Part shown: piece by piece, positions 36,689 through 48,509 of the stretch
How positions within the stretch are numbered: position 1 is the first letter of the stretch
Layout of the letters: every line of letters starts with the position of its first letter
NCBI GenBank assembly: GCA_037178675.1
Contig: JAYMGJ010000139.1
Location: 62,001 to 126,000 of the forward strand
Source: Scleroderma bovista
Taxonomy: Eukaryota > Basidiomycota > Agaricomycetes > Boletales > Sclerodermataceae
Length of the DNA stretch: 64,000 nt
Direction of reading: 5' to 3'
Notes under the pieces: generated by a model
What the model was told of the DNA's origin: nothing
The model's input: the letters and a program-made list of their open reading frames with translations, nothing else
Database searches by the model: none
Made by a program: the position numbers and the translations under genes

Positions 36689-37400
36689 ATGGCGCTCCTC
36701 CGCCCACTCGCGCGAATACCCACATCAACCAGTGCACGCGTGTACGCTCTCCCACTGTACTCACAGCGGCCATTGAAAATTCCTGTTTTGTGCCCACGTC
36801 AACTGACGAGAGGCTTGCACAAATCAGCTGGTATGTATTATGCTGTAGTGTAGTCCACTTTTTTCATGTAACGGTGTAGCGCTCCAGCATGGTCAGATCA
36901 CGCGTCCAGAACCAGGAATTGGGTGCGTTCCCTTTATTTCCACCTCCGCCGTCAGCTCATCCTTACCCCACTGTCAAGCATAAAACTTCATTTCAAAGAC
37001 CACAAGGGAAATCCCATCAAAACGATAGAAGCTAGTGAAGGGGATGACATACTATCTCTTGCACACGAATGGGATATCGACTTGGAAGGCGAGCACTCCA
37101 TTCCGGACTCCCAGTCACCGGGTCATCCCCCACTCATCGCTTTCCTCTCCGATAGGCGCGTGTGAAGGATCAATAGCCTGCTCGACATGTCACGTCATCC
37201 TCGAACCCGACGTGTATGATGTCCTCCCCGAGCCCTCCGACGACGAGAACGACATGCTTGACCTTGCCTTTGGCCTCACAGACACCAGTCGTCTAGGATG
37301 TCAGGTTCTCGTGACGAAGGAAATGGACGGTTCGGAGATACGGCTACCGAGTGCAACGAGGAACATGTTTGTCGACGGGAAGAAGCCAACGCACCATTGA
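36689..37400 (+). CDS. YAH1: Mitochondrial [2Fe-2S] adrenodoxin-type ferredoxin
   Basis: Exons 36689-36830, 36880-36922, 36979-37088 and 37156-37400 close at 179 aa. The first 50 residues are Arg/Ser/Leu-rich without acidic residues, a matrix targeting sequence. The domain starts [20 protein letters not shown]; cluster ligands are the cysteines of [14 protein letters not shown] and [24 protein letters not shown] is the typical interaction helix. The C terminus has [10 protein letters not shown]. Yah1 passes electrons in Fe-S cluster assembly, heme A and CoQ synthesis. Intron 3 starts with GC (GCGAGC at 37089): the exon ends in G and the next exon starts GCGCGTG, giving the invariant GACEG, with no GT donor that keeps frame. 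Confidence 0.93.
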
Positions 37401-39167
37401 TGTTGGGAGCGTTTAGATCGTGGTACTAGACGTAGGGTGCGAAACATATCACCGAGCTGCTAGTGGGATCGGCCCTCTGCTCCTTCCGGTGCTTTGTAAA
37501 TCTGACATATCTGCCTATGGAGACCAGCAGATACAGAGGCTGTGAGGTAACATGGTCTAACCCATTACCGTTTATTGCGTCTTACGTGCACTAAACTGAA
37601 ATAAATAACCCCATCTCATCGAAACCCAGATCACCGTGCTCAAGTACGATAGTTCTCGAAGATTTAGTCATCGAAGGCCTGTTCTTGACGATAGAATGCA
37701 ATACGTTAGGATTTGTATCTATTCTGCGCCGGCTGCCACACACTACACATAACATAGTCTCCTCCACGCCGAAGTTCCTATGTCACAGCTCAGCTGCCCT
37801 TGCAAACTAAGTCAGGTATCCGCAGTGAGGACTGTCCGGGTACACCAGTGGGCGATAAGGACATTGCCCCCATTCTTATCCCCAAGCTAAAATTTTCTTG
37901 ATCGAAGGTGCTCGTCGCTCGTAACAATGGGGGTACTTACAATTCCAAAGTCAAATGTGAACGCCAGATTCCCCTGATATCTGTCCATCATCAACGATGT
38001 ATATGCAGTGCCGTTGGCCCAGCACCGGCTCCTCGTTGATTTATCATTACGAACCTGCCTGTATAATGAATGACAAAGATTTCCAATATAACGCTAGAAA
38101 TTCCCTGGAAATGCAGTATGGGTGATCCCCAGACAAGTAAAGGACGTTCGCGCCGTTTACATCACGTCTGTGAATCTGCCATGAACGTGTGGCACTGCAT
38201 TTTGGTCACAAGTGGGAATACGCAAGATAAGGTAGAGGACAATATACGCATCTTTACGTACATCGGAAAGTAGGATGCAAACTAGATTTATCTGCAACCG
38301 CCTTTGCTGCACCTCATGTGAGCCGTCATCTAGTGGAAATCATGGGGATCAAAGATATCACAGCTTGGACACTGCAGTGGCAGTGTGTGTGATCAGTTTC
38401 ATCAAGCTGGATTTCAACTTGGCATCTATCGGGGTGGCCTTACGGGACGAGTTTTTGACAAAAACGTGAGTGTATCCGCCGACCGCGACAGGGGTGACCG
38501 TATCAGATGCATTTTCTTCTTGCTTCCGTTGCCGATGAGCCGGCAATGTATGGTCGTCGTTTGGATGAGCTTTCGCTCTGAACACGCCCACCTCGTAGGT
38601 AACTGAACTGGTCCCAAGACGGGCGACCCTCAAGCCAAGGTCCAAAACGTCCGGAAATGACACGGGAGAGAAAAACTACGGGGACCTATCGGAGCCAAGT
38701 CAACACAGCTTGGAGCTAGGGCATACCTCGCAAAATGACGAGACGACGAGACCGATTTGCTCGGACTTTGTGGGGTCCATCCCGCAGTGATCGATGAGGT
38801 AGTTGTTTACGACGGCGTCGAAAAGATGGTAGTATATTGCATTGTTCACATGCGCGTACTGGTCATTGTCGCTCCTGTGAGCAGTTCCAAGGTATGCACA
38901 AGACGTGAAGTGTGTTCTTCAATAGATGTACATTCCAGGAGAAAATAATACGAACCAGCGGGTACGATACGATAGGAAGAAAGGATAGTCGGATCGTAGT
39001 CGTCGTGTCTTGGGGTCGGTAGACATGGTAGCACGTATAGCCTTGTGGCTGAGATTATATATAACGGGCTTTATTGCTTATTACCACAAACAATACCGTA
39101 AGCTCTCACTTCCTTCACCTGGAGAATACCAAAGTTCCGACCATCCGAATTACAAGCCACTGTCTAC
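37401..39167. other. Intergenic, no gene seen
   Basis: 1.8 kb between two rightward genes. Frames are short (under about 100 codons) on both strands, with no family signature, no splice-linked exons and no repeats that I could see. Confidence 0.4.
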
Positions 39168-40648
39168 ATGACTCTGTTCACTGCGGAGACATGCTCCGTT
39201 GTAAGTTACTCTGCCACACCTCGCCCACGCGGTTACCAGAGGAAGCGCCTTATGCTTACCACCTTTACTTTCAGGAATCAGACTGGGCTGGCAATGCCCT
39301 CACGGCACTTCTTATTTCTGGAACCATCGTATCATACCTTCCGCAGGTTGGTTCTTGTCTGCTCTTAACGTGCAGAGGTTTCATTGACCGGCCTCAACTC
39401 GGCCCCGCCAATTATTCATTTTGGCAATTGGATTGAACACTGCAGCATTTTCGCATTATTCAAGCGGGTACATCCATCGGTTTCAGTCCATGGTTCCTTC
39501 TTCTTGGAAGCACCTCTTCTGCAGCAGCTATGCTGAACATGTAAGGGTTCCCTGAAATACTTAAATTATTTCTGCCGATACTGGGAGCACGCAGAATTAC
39601 ACTGCAGTGGCCACTTCTCCGTTGTTGCTCAGAAGTGGTACGTCGGAAAGATTTACGCATTGACTTCAACTTACTTTCCTTTTGCAGAGCCTTGGAAAGT
39701 GCATTGAGATTACCTCCGGAGTCCTTCAAGTAGGTTGCCAGTGGTTGATGTTCGTAATGATGTATGGATTTCTTAAGCTCAGTCGATTTTCCTTCGTTAA
39801 TCAATCAATAGCCTTGTCTTGTACATGATATATTACCCCCCACACCTCAAACTCGTTCAGCTCGAAATTGACGCGCATGACTCACATCCCGCTCAACGTG
39901 TGCGAGCTAACTTGAAGAGTGAGGAGTGGCGGCTGTCCATCATTGTCTCCTGGGCTACTGTGGTTCATCTGCAAGTCTTCCCCTCTCCATTTCTCTCCAT
40001 GCTCACAAGTTGATTCTTTCCGCAGTGCCTTCGTTACCTTCACCACCATTTTCCTGTTATTCACCACTGGGATCTCCCCGGATCCCTCTGTTCCACGTCC
40101 TCGTGAGATCCAGCTCTGGGCAACTTTTCTCGGCGTTAGTTCCGGCATTCTTGCTGCCGTTCAGTATGCTCCGCAGCTTCAACGTACCTACTCCCTCAAA
40201 CTCGTTGGCGCACTCAGCATGCCCATGATGCTCATTCAAAGCCCTGGTGGTTTCATAATGGCGGCGTCCATTGCAATGAAACCTGGCACTGATTGGACAA
40301 GTAAGTGCCTCCTTCTTTGAAGGGTTGCACCGATGGGAACCCAACTCCACAGGCTGGATGATGTACGCTGTCGCTGCCATTATGCAGACTATTCTGCTGG
40401 TATTGTGCTTTGCGTGGAAAATTCGCCAACGAAGACTCGGCATTGACGACTTTGGCCGACCCCTTGGTGGACCCTCCTCGTCATGTGTCGAAGAGGACTT
40501 CCCGGCTAGCGTCGACGAAGCAGACACAGATGTTGTTGAGGTTCGAGTCTTAGATGAAGCAGAGGAGGATACACCACTCTTGAAACCCTATGACAAAGTT
40601 ACCCACAAGGGAGGGGTCCTTGGGTGGCTGGAACGCCTTAGAAGATAA
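39168..40648 (+). CDS. PQ-loop repeat membrane protein
   Basis: Eight exons (39168-39200, 39275-39346, 39446-39540, 39595-39637, 39688-39761, 39812-39970, 40026-40300, 40353-40648) close at 348 aa. The first PQ motif is SYLPQHFRIIQAGTSIGFSP with a following helix; the second is AAVQYAPQLQRTYSLKLVGA. About seven membrane helices are visible. The C-terminal 80 residues are acidic and polar. Relatives include vacuolar/lysosomal cystine and cationic amino-acid exporters (cystinosin, Ypq). Location in the vacuole membrane and an amino-acid substrate are therefore inferred. Intron 6 begins with GC (GCAAGT at 39971): frame and the LAFVTFTT junction demand it. Confidence 0.87.
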
Positions 40649-41037
40649 TACTCGTGCTCTCTGGTTGTTTGACTTCAGTTACATTTTACATTATCTGATG
40701 CATTGCGCTCTTGCGGGCACTCTAGGATTTCATTAATTGTTAGCTGTAAGCACAGATGCTCACTGCCGAGCAATCTCGAAATCTAGATGGCCATAATTGA
40801 TATATATTGGCTAGGCAGTGTGCTCGTCGGGGCTCTTCCATAAAGCAAATTCACAACCAATTGCGTAAAGTACATCAGGAGACAGAAAGGATAGGATGCA
40901 TATGTGTGGCACACGTGGATAATGATTATAGGTGAGTCTGCAGGAGATGGTAAGTATTCATTGGATCATAGTCGTCAAGTCATCGATATGCATCTGGCTT
41001 AACGCAGTTTCTCCATAATAGTCGTTTGTATTTATGA
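40649..41037. other. Convergent 3' region
   Basis: 390 bp between the PQ-loop gene and the small gene on the opposite strand. AT-rich; nothing recognised. Confidence 0.4.
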
Positions 41038-41399
41038 TCAACAGCACAGCGGGCATGGGATGATGAAACACCATCCTCCCTGTTGACAGATTAGCAACGC
41101 GAATACACCTGGGCACTGTGACTAAGATGGTTTGCACCAACCGGACAAGGAAGGCAACCACCGCGTAGACGCAGCGGTGTATCGCTGTGCACTGGCTGGG
41201 ATTCTGGACGCTCTGGAACCCTTTCGGAGGCAGACATGGTAGCTTTGGGCGAGGGCTGGACGAAGACCACATCCTTCGTCCCTACCCGTGCAGCGGGAGG
41301 GACTGTAACTGGTGCTACTGACGCTGCGGTGACAGTCGAATGCATTGGTGCAACAACACGAAGTGACGAGGGTTTGAATGGCTCAGGTGGCTGCATCAT
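41038..41399 (-). CDS. Small protein with conserved Cys/Pro C terminus (LRLRGGC type)
   Basis: Exons 41142-41399 and 41038-41079 close at 99 aa. The first 75 residues are Pro/Val/Ser-rich and look disordered. The end is LRLRGGCLPCP followed, after the intron, by GGWCFIIPCPLCC and a stop. The C-terminal cysteine cluster after an LRLRGG segment is a pattern I know from unnamed small agaricomycete proteins. Its role is unknown; metal binding or palmitoylation are guesses. The intron donor is GTTGGT. The tail LRLRGG also resembles a ubiquitin C terminus by chance or convergence. Divergent from the gene at 41532. Confidence 0.65.
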
Positions 41400-41531
41400 T
41401 ATGACGTACCTCGAAATGTGGACCCTAACCCGAGGTTGCTTCTTTTAGGGATGCTAGTAGTACCAACTGCGCATCTGATGCACTGCTTCGTACAACCACA
41501 AGTCTCATACCTTTGATCGAGCAAAGAAACC

Positions 41532-42025
41532 ATGTCACTTGCAGGGTACCAGGTTAGATTCCAGAAAGGTGCGTAATCACATCTCGTGCGATCTGCCAAA
41601 TAATCTCTCACTGTACTTCCCGGAATGCAGGCATTACTGGTGGATTCGCTCCTCCCACACCTAGTGTACTCCACGATCTGTCCGTCAACGTCGATGGTAC
41701 TACCCTCGCCATCGTCTCCCAGACCCGTCCTCACGGCACACCCATCCTTGGGGACCCCGTGACGAGGGAACTTTCGATCGGCGGTGGTGACACTGCTGAT
41801 TCCTTATCGGAACTTAGAGCCATCTTGTCTGAGATACCTCCTCAATATCCTGGTGCTCAGGACTTCTATGGGAAGGACATCAGTATCATTGCCCCCCAGA
41901 ATTCGCCTGGGTTCGCTGCTTACGGAAGCGCTGCAGCTCGTGGCGTGCAACCACCCACGGAGCAGCAAGTCGAAAGGTTTAACAGGGCTGTGGAGATTGT
42001 CAATCAACTGGTTGCCCAAGTTTAA
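41532..42025 (+). CDS. Unknown 143-aa protein
   Basis: Exons 41532-41568 and 41631-42025 close at 143 aa. It begins MSLAGYQVRFQKGITGGFAP. The middle is LHDLSVNVDGTTLAIVSQTR; the end is a short amphipathic helix, VERFNRAVEIVNQLVAQ. There is no signal peptide, membrane segment or cysteine. Clean splice sites and an unbroken frame support a real gene. I do not recognise the family. Confidence 0.68.
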
Positions 42026-42159
42026 TACCGCAGCTCGTTGCAAGTCTAAATTAGTTTTCGTCGCAAGATAACGTCCGTTTGTTCCGATACTCTTTCTGTA
42101 ACATTACCATTGGAAGCACAAAGATTGTGGAATTATGTACCAGTACGGAAGGTCATATA

Positions 42160-42188
42160 AAGAGAGAGAGAGAGAGAGAGAGAGAGAT
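42160..42188. repeat. (GA)n microsatellite
   Basis: About 14 uninterrupted GA dinucleotides in the 3' region between two converging genes (42026-42334). The rest of that 310-bp gap shows nothing. Confidence 0.95.
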
Positions 42189-42334
42189 ACAAATAAGCGA
42201 GTAAGCACAATAGATAAAGGAGAGATGCTCTGACAAAGAGGGGCAAGTATAAACCAACGGTATCACATGCCATCCCAGCGACGTTCGATAGGAACATCCT
42301 GGACTCGGGACAATGACTGTATGTGAGCTGGCCA

Positions 42335-44677
42335 TCATACGGCTTGATTCCCTGACCGAAGCTGAGCCTCACCCGCCCCAGCATGTTGTTTATCTCCGTA
42401 CTGGGAAGCATCCCCAGCGCGGACACTATCCGTGCCTGTACAAGGACCTTCAGCCGTTCCGGCGTCCGTATCGTGAATCCTCGACAAAAACAGTGAGCTG
42501 ATGGTTGCCACCCCGACCCAAGGAATCAGTGAGATGAAACTCCATCTGACAGCCTCCCTAAATGCGTTCCTGATGAGTATCTGGACACTGCTCGGGAGCC
42601 CATCCAAGTTCTGGATAGATGACAGGCCACCACCATCATATAGCGTTGCAAGCGCTGTAAGGTCGGACCCCGATATTGTGCCGCTGTCGATTGCGCCACT
42701 GACATAAGAATCAACTTTGGCATTCATGACAGTGAAGCACTGTGCGAGGCCGACAGTGCCCCCGAATGCACGGTCCTACACAAACAACCAGGGGAGTAAG
42801 TAAAGATGAAGTGGGAAGTAAAGTGTGGACAATGCTTTAACTCACGAAGAGAAGCATTGCATTAGAGATTGCAATGTGGTCAGGTTTGATAAATCGGGCC
42901 TGGACAACGAGAGGGCCAGCAGTTGGGCCAACCCCAACACCAGCCATGGCCATGAATCTAAGATGTAAATGATGTTGGGACGGCAGAGAAAGTCGACAAC
43001 AGAATATACGTACCCATCTACTTGCCCTTGAATGTTCTTTTCCATGGCCATCTGGATTAACCCGAGGGAAACAGTCATGATCACAGATCCGAGTACAATG
43101 GGGTAAATAGGCTATTTTATCTGAAATCAGATGCATCGTGAGTCCAAAGGGTTGGTTTACTTGCCTGTCTCAATCTCCTGATCAGACGAATCGATATCAA
43201 GGATCCAGCACCCTGGGAGGCGTGTGAGTGCAGTATCAAGACATAGATGAGGGAATAGCTCACAAGACCAGGAGCAAAGTAAAGCAGCTGTACACCCGCC
43301 TGAGATGCGGGAAGCCCAGTGACAATCGTCATGAAGATTGCCACAAAGTAAAACATCACAAACATGATAATCCCTGACACAAACGCCCCGAACTGCACCA
43401 CGCACATGTCCAATGATGTAAACATCTCCAGTGGGATCATCGGGTGAGCACGGAATATGCCAGAAACCCCAGTCGGCGAGCGACGCCTCCTCTCAAGCAC
43501 AACTTCCCATACAATACAGAGTGTGATGAGAATCGCACCGAGAATGAGGTTCACGATGGTACGTGCTGATTTCCAGTTATCCCCTGGACCCCAGTTGAGG
43601 GCAAGGAGGATCAAGATACCCCCGGAGATAAACAGAAATGTGGCAATCCAATCCATATATGCGAGTTTGGAAATCCATGTATCTAACCGACTGGCTGAGG
43701 GAAGGTCATCAGAGGATTTGGCACCTTCGACTCGTCTACGCAGGAACAGATAGCAAAAAACGATCGCCAGGGCTGCACATGGCAGGCTAGGATAATTGAT
43801 AAACATACAATTCAGTCCCGTGGAATCTTATGACGCACTTGATGGCAAATACCCAACGGAAGTTGGCGGTTACAAGGTAACCGCCAATGACGGGCCCCAC
43901 GGAGAAACCAACGGCGTATAACAGGAACAGGGCCGACTGTTGTACGTTGTTCGCGTCCAGCGACCCCGTATCCGACAAAATAGTCCTGACAATCTAAAAG
44001 TGATGTCAAAGTCGGGGAACATGTATCAAGAGGGACTATGGCACACAGTTAGTAGGCCGGCAGCTCCTACACCAGCAATCCCCCTCCCAGCCAAGACCAT
44101 CGACATGTTGACAGCCCCCGTACTCAGGGCACTTCCGACCAAGAAAAAAAGTAAAGATATCTGGATACCAAAATGTCGTCCATAAATATCGGCAACGGCG
44201 GCAAAGAACGGTAAGAAAACGGTGGACGTCAATAGGTAGGACGTTCCGATATAACTGTGTGGTGGGTGGATGTCAGGAGTATTGCAGGTCCGTCAAGAAG
44301 CTAACCTTTGAAGATCGAGAGCATTAAATACGGACTAGTACGTTCGAGATTAGATTAGTTTGAACGAATGGCGCAAGAATACTCACGGCTATGTGCGACT
44401 GTGCTGTTGCAACAACTACAAGTTGGTGTAGGGATGAGCCTACTGATCCAGGTGCACAGGACGTAGACATACCCGTGTAATCTAGCGTTTCAAGCGTGAC
44501 CGGAAATAGGAGAGCAATCATCAACTTCCAGTCTATGGACTTCCAAAACCCAGGCTGCTTCGGCTTCTCAGAAGCAGCCGCATCGTCGACTATCGCAAAT
44601 CTGTCCGTCAGAGAGAGGACGGAAGCAATAAACCGATACTTACGGGTGGCTGTCTTCTTACCAAAAGGTAGTTTCAT
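42335..44677 (-). CDS. MFS transporter, DHA2-like (copy B)
   Basis: Ten exons (44473-44677, 44387-44415, 44306-44334, 44047-44254, 43839-43993, 43264-43786, 43165-43212, 43014-43111, 42846-42957, 42335-42775) close at 615 aa. It is the inverted paralog of the gene at 25537-27832; internal exons of 29, 29, 208, 155, 523, 48, 98 and 112 bp are identical in length. Motif-A segment ADIYGRHFGIQ, FWKSIDWKLMIALLFP at helix 1, and a longer C-terminal tail. The position matching the start of copy A is GTG here; the first ATG lies at 44677, and the sequence matching intron 1 of copy A is read through in frame. One intron starts with GC (donor G at 43164), at the same place as in copy A. Confidence 0.87.
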
Positions 44678-47044
44678 CTGTGTCCGCGGTGCGAGTAGCA
44701 AAGGGGGGGCGTCTAACACGAGAAACCCGTGAGGCTACCTTGCATTTAAAGGATTTGGGCCATGGGGCCCATCCACAGCAAGGGTGTCCACCAATGGATC
44801 CGAACTTCAGACTTCCTATCGCTTGTCATTGCACAGCATGCATGAATGCTTGACAGAGGGCCACAAATGGCAAGAACTGCCGCTGTATACCATGAGACAT
44901 TTCCAAAAAGGTCCTTCTTGTCTAGTAGCCGCAAGAAAATGCATACCAAGATGAGGTCCAGCTGCAGGCAAGATGTTGACGAATGAATATTTGAATCCTG
45001 ACTAACCACGGCAGCTGCACCCCCTGCCAGTGAAGCTCAGCTTTTGACGCACTAGATTTCGCTCGTTTACCCGCTTGAATATGAAAGTCAACGCCTGCAT
45101 TCCCCTGCACAAAGGTGTGAAGTATGAAGCTGCTAGGGCGCGCACACTTGTGTTCTTGGGGAATGATCTTGCGGATGCAGTTCTGCAGACTGCGCAGTGC
45201 CTACTACTTTCGGTGCGTAAGGTATTTTTGTTCTAGCATAGCCTGCTCGCTGCCAGCCAAGCATGCACAGTAGTAGCACCTTTCCCATGGTTACTTTCTG
45301 ATCTGTTCGATTCCCTCTCTCCTTTGCTTTGCAGTACTCATGTATATATGAAATACTTATTGCGTCGTGACAGGAGATTTGGATTTGTCCATACGAGTCA
45401 TGACTTGAGGGATAAGCTTGAGTCCCCAGATCAGTACCATCTCGCTCAATCAAAAGTATCGACCTGTCCGATGGCCGTAGAATCTCGTTCTGTCCTTCAG
45501 TTTCGCTGACTTCAAATCACTGGTGCTTGCTCTGACTCGTCTGGCAGGTGACCGTAGAAAATTGCTAGCAAGATGTGATAATATGTCTGGAAATGATACG
45601 AGTTCGCGTCTCACCTCATCTTGACATCAATCTCGCAAGTGTGGAAAGCCCATGTGTACCAGGGCATATGAAAGAACCATTCTCACGGAAAGTGTCGACA
45701 TGGTCTGATCCATCTTTCAGCACTTATTAATCCTTGACTGGTGTCGTTACTGTGTCTGGTACTTCTGGGGATCCAACTGATGAGATGTGACAGGTTATTC
45801 CGAACAACCTCGATTCTTTCATCGCCATTTACTCATAACTCACTGGTTCTATGCATGCTGTACCGACAATAGTATAGGTCAGAGGTCTCCATCTTGATCT
45901 CTGTTGTTATCCAGTCATATACTTTCAACTTCTGAGCTGAAGGAGAACAGTGCAATTAGGGTCTTGAGATCTAGCTCGCATACAGGGACAAATTGTAGTT
46001 TGATGACGAGATCTCAAATGGAATACCGGCATCACTAACAGCGGGTGTAGTCCAGTCTCCCCATAAGCAGACCCTAAGACTCCGAGAAGAAGAATAGTCA
46101 TTCCTACACAGGGAAGGGAAAAAAATGCCTGTGACAGGCTAAGTACATCCACTGCGCCTTCGGAGGAACTTCGAAGGTTGATAGTAGATTTGCTGCCGTG
46201 CTTCGATGTTGAATATTCGATCCCCCCTGACAGTCAAACCACATAAAGGTGTGCGGGTGCCCAGGGGGAATCCAGTTTCATTCTATGTAGCCCAATGGTT
46301 TATATGACCCATTCTACTCACCAGTAACTGCAGGTAAGTCAAGCATATCTCAACAGCGAGCCGTACAGCCATCGACAAGAAAAAACACTGAATTGCAGAT
46401 GGAAATGGTCAGCTCAAGGGCAAGTATGTTTTTCCTTTACATTGAAGTTGTGAACAGGCTAAGAGGCAGAATCCGGGTTGCTTGAGATGAGAGAACAAGG
46501 TTGAACGCACATCGATGGAATTTGAGGGAGGCGCGAGATTGGACCAATCGTACGTACACTTGGAAAAACGCCCCCGGTACCCTTCCAACATATGTTTGAC
46601 CCCACTGTTGGGGGTGTCCTTAGTTGAATATAAAAGTGTGCTCGACCGAACTAGCGACCTGACGAGTTCAGTCACCGATACGGTGAAATACACCTTTTCC
46701 TCACGAATCATGACTGGTATCGACGACGAGAGTCTCGGAGTTATAACTACGATTGACGAGGCATTCTCTTACCCGGCCTTCGTTTTAATGCTCCGAAAAA
46801 ACAACCCATTGACTCTCGAAACCAAATAACATTGATCTCGGCGTTCACAGGTCGGGGTTCACCATAGAGTCGACATTCTCTGGCTGAATGTCTACTGATT
46901 GAGGTTTTGTATGTCTGTAGTTAGTAGCTACACTGCAATAGACTTGTTTTCCTCACTCCTGGGATTGCGTGGCGCTATCCAAAACAAAGTTTGGGTTTTC
47001 TTCGATCGAGCATCCGAACGACTTCTCAGTACACTCTGGCTGTA
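44678..47044. other. Intergenic, no supported gene
   Basis: 2.4 kb between divergently read genes. A TATAAAAG at about 46627 precedes a 40-codon ORF (ATG at 46709), too short and featureless to call. Other frames are short. Confidence 0.4.
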
Positions 47045-48509
47045 ATGGCTCTCCCAGCCAACGACGCCTTCTCGCTCGGCCTCGCACACGATCAACACCG
47101 CCGCTCCTCGTCTCGCACAAGGACGCCCTCCCTGCCACGTCGCTCATCCTCACCAAAGGTATCCTCGCCGCCGCCCGCTTTTTCCCCGCCACCCTCCGGC
47201 CCCGTCAGCATGGCGGGGGCTTCTAGCGGCAAACGCGGTCACAAGCGCAAGGCATCGTCGAGGCAAGAGCAGCATAGTGTATCTCTTAGCTCCTCGTCTC
47301 CTACGACTATCGAAGAGCTTGTGGAAGAGGTGGAGGGTCACATTTTGGCCCGCGAGGCGAGGAAGGCGCACGTCCGGAATGGCTCTGCTTCCAACAAAAA
47401 AGGACCGGGGAAAGACAAGCCCAATGATAACGCTGCCGCTAAGATTGACTGGGAGATCCCCCGGAAGGCATTACATTCGTCCATCGGTATGTGTTCTTCC
47501 TCGCGTGCCTCCATATTCCTCCGGTTCACGTTTCTCTCTTCTTCTCCCACTGCTTCGGCCGTTCGATCGAACTCACTCACTGACCCCTGGGCGTCTGTTT
47601 GTTACATTTTTAGGCTTTTTCACGGTATACCTCTGGACGTCAAACGGCTCACGCGAACATGTCGTCGTCGCACTCAGCACTGCACTTGCCGTACTCATCC
47701 CCATCGATATCCTCAGATTACGCTACCCCACATTTGAACGCTTCTTCGAGAAGTGTGTTGGCATATTCATGCGGGACAGCGAAAAGGTACGCATACGCAT
47801 ACACTCCACTCCTCACCCTAATACTTACATGGCTCGCTTTGTCCCAAGAAAAAGTCCAACGGCGTGATATGGTATATGTTGGGTGTCAACACAGTCCTCG
47901 TCATGCTTCCCCTCGACATAGCGGTTGTCTCTGTGCTCATGTACATCTCGTTGTCATTTCGTCTCCGTTTTAACTGACATCCCTCCAGCCTATCATGGGC
48001 CGACACTGCTGCATCGACTTTTGGCCGTCTCTATGGCTCACTAACACCCCGTCTGCCAGCCCGTCTCCCCGTCCTGGGTCTTCCTCTAGCACCGCGCAAG
48101 AGCCTCGCGGGGTTCGTCGCTGCTGCGATCACGGGTGCAGCAGTTGCAGTTGGGTTCTGGACGTGTGTAGGACCAATGAGATTGATGAATGACGGGACAG
48201 AGGGGTCGTCAGGGTTGAGTTGGACGTGGGACGGGGGTGTTGGCAATTCAGTAAGTAATGTGGGCGGCACGAATATGTTTGGTGGATGGTCAGGTGCAGT
48301 TATCATCGGTGTCGTGGTTGGGTTTGTGACTGCCGTTGCCGAGGCGTTGGGTGAGTTTCCTATCTATATTTTCTCTCACTCGGGAAGCTGACGGTACACA
48401 TATAGACCTCGGTTCCATGGACGACAACCTCAGCCTACCTGTCATCACAGGCGGATGTATGTGGGGTCTTTTTAAGATGCTTGGGTGGCTCGGGAGCGTG
48501 TTCTCATGA
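47045..48509 (+). CDS. DGK1: CTP-dependent diacylglycerol kinase, Dgk1 type
   Basis: Exons 47045-47486, 47614-47786, 47849-47940, 47989-48350 and 48406-48509 close at 390 aa. The first 130 residues are Ser/Pro/Arg-rich and disordered. DWEIPRKALHSSIGFFTVYL begins the membrane catalytic part, with FRKxxH-like basic helix start. Signature LSWADTAASTFGRLYG corresponds to the GDTxAStxGR motif of the cytidylyltransferase-like family. AVAEALDLGSMDDNLSLPV matches the conserved terminal D-N-L segment. Five to six helices. Dgk1 makes phosphatidate from diacylglycerol and CTP at the ER/nuclear envelope and opposes Pah1. Dolichol kinase or a CDP-DAG synthase relative is the main alternative, but size and motifs favour Dgk1. 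Confidence 0.86.

Noticed and set aside
46709..46829. 40-codon ORF behind a TATA-like box, considered as a pheromone precursor
   Set aside because: No C-terminal CaaX box (ends LETK), no conserved maturation site.
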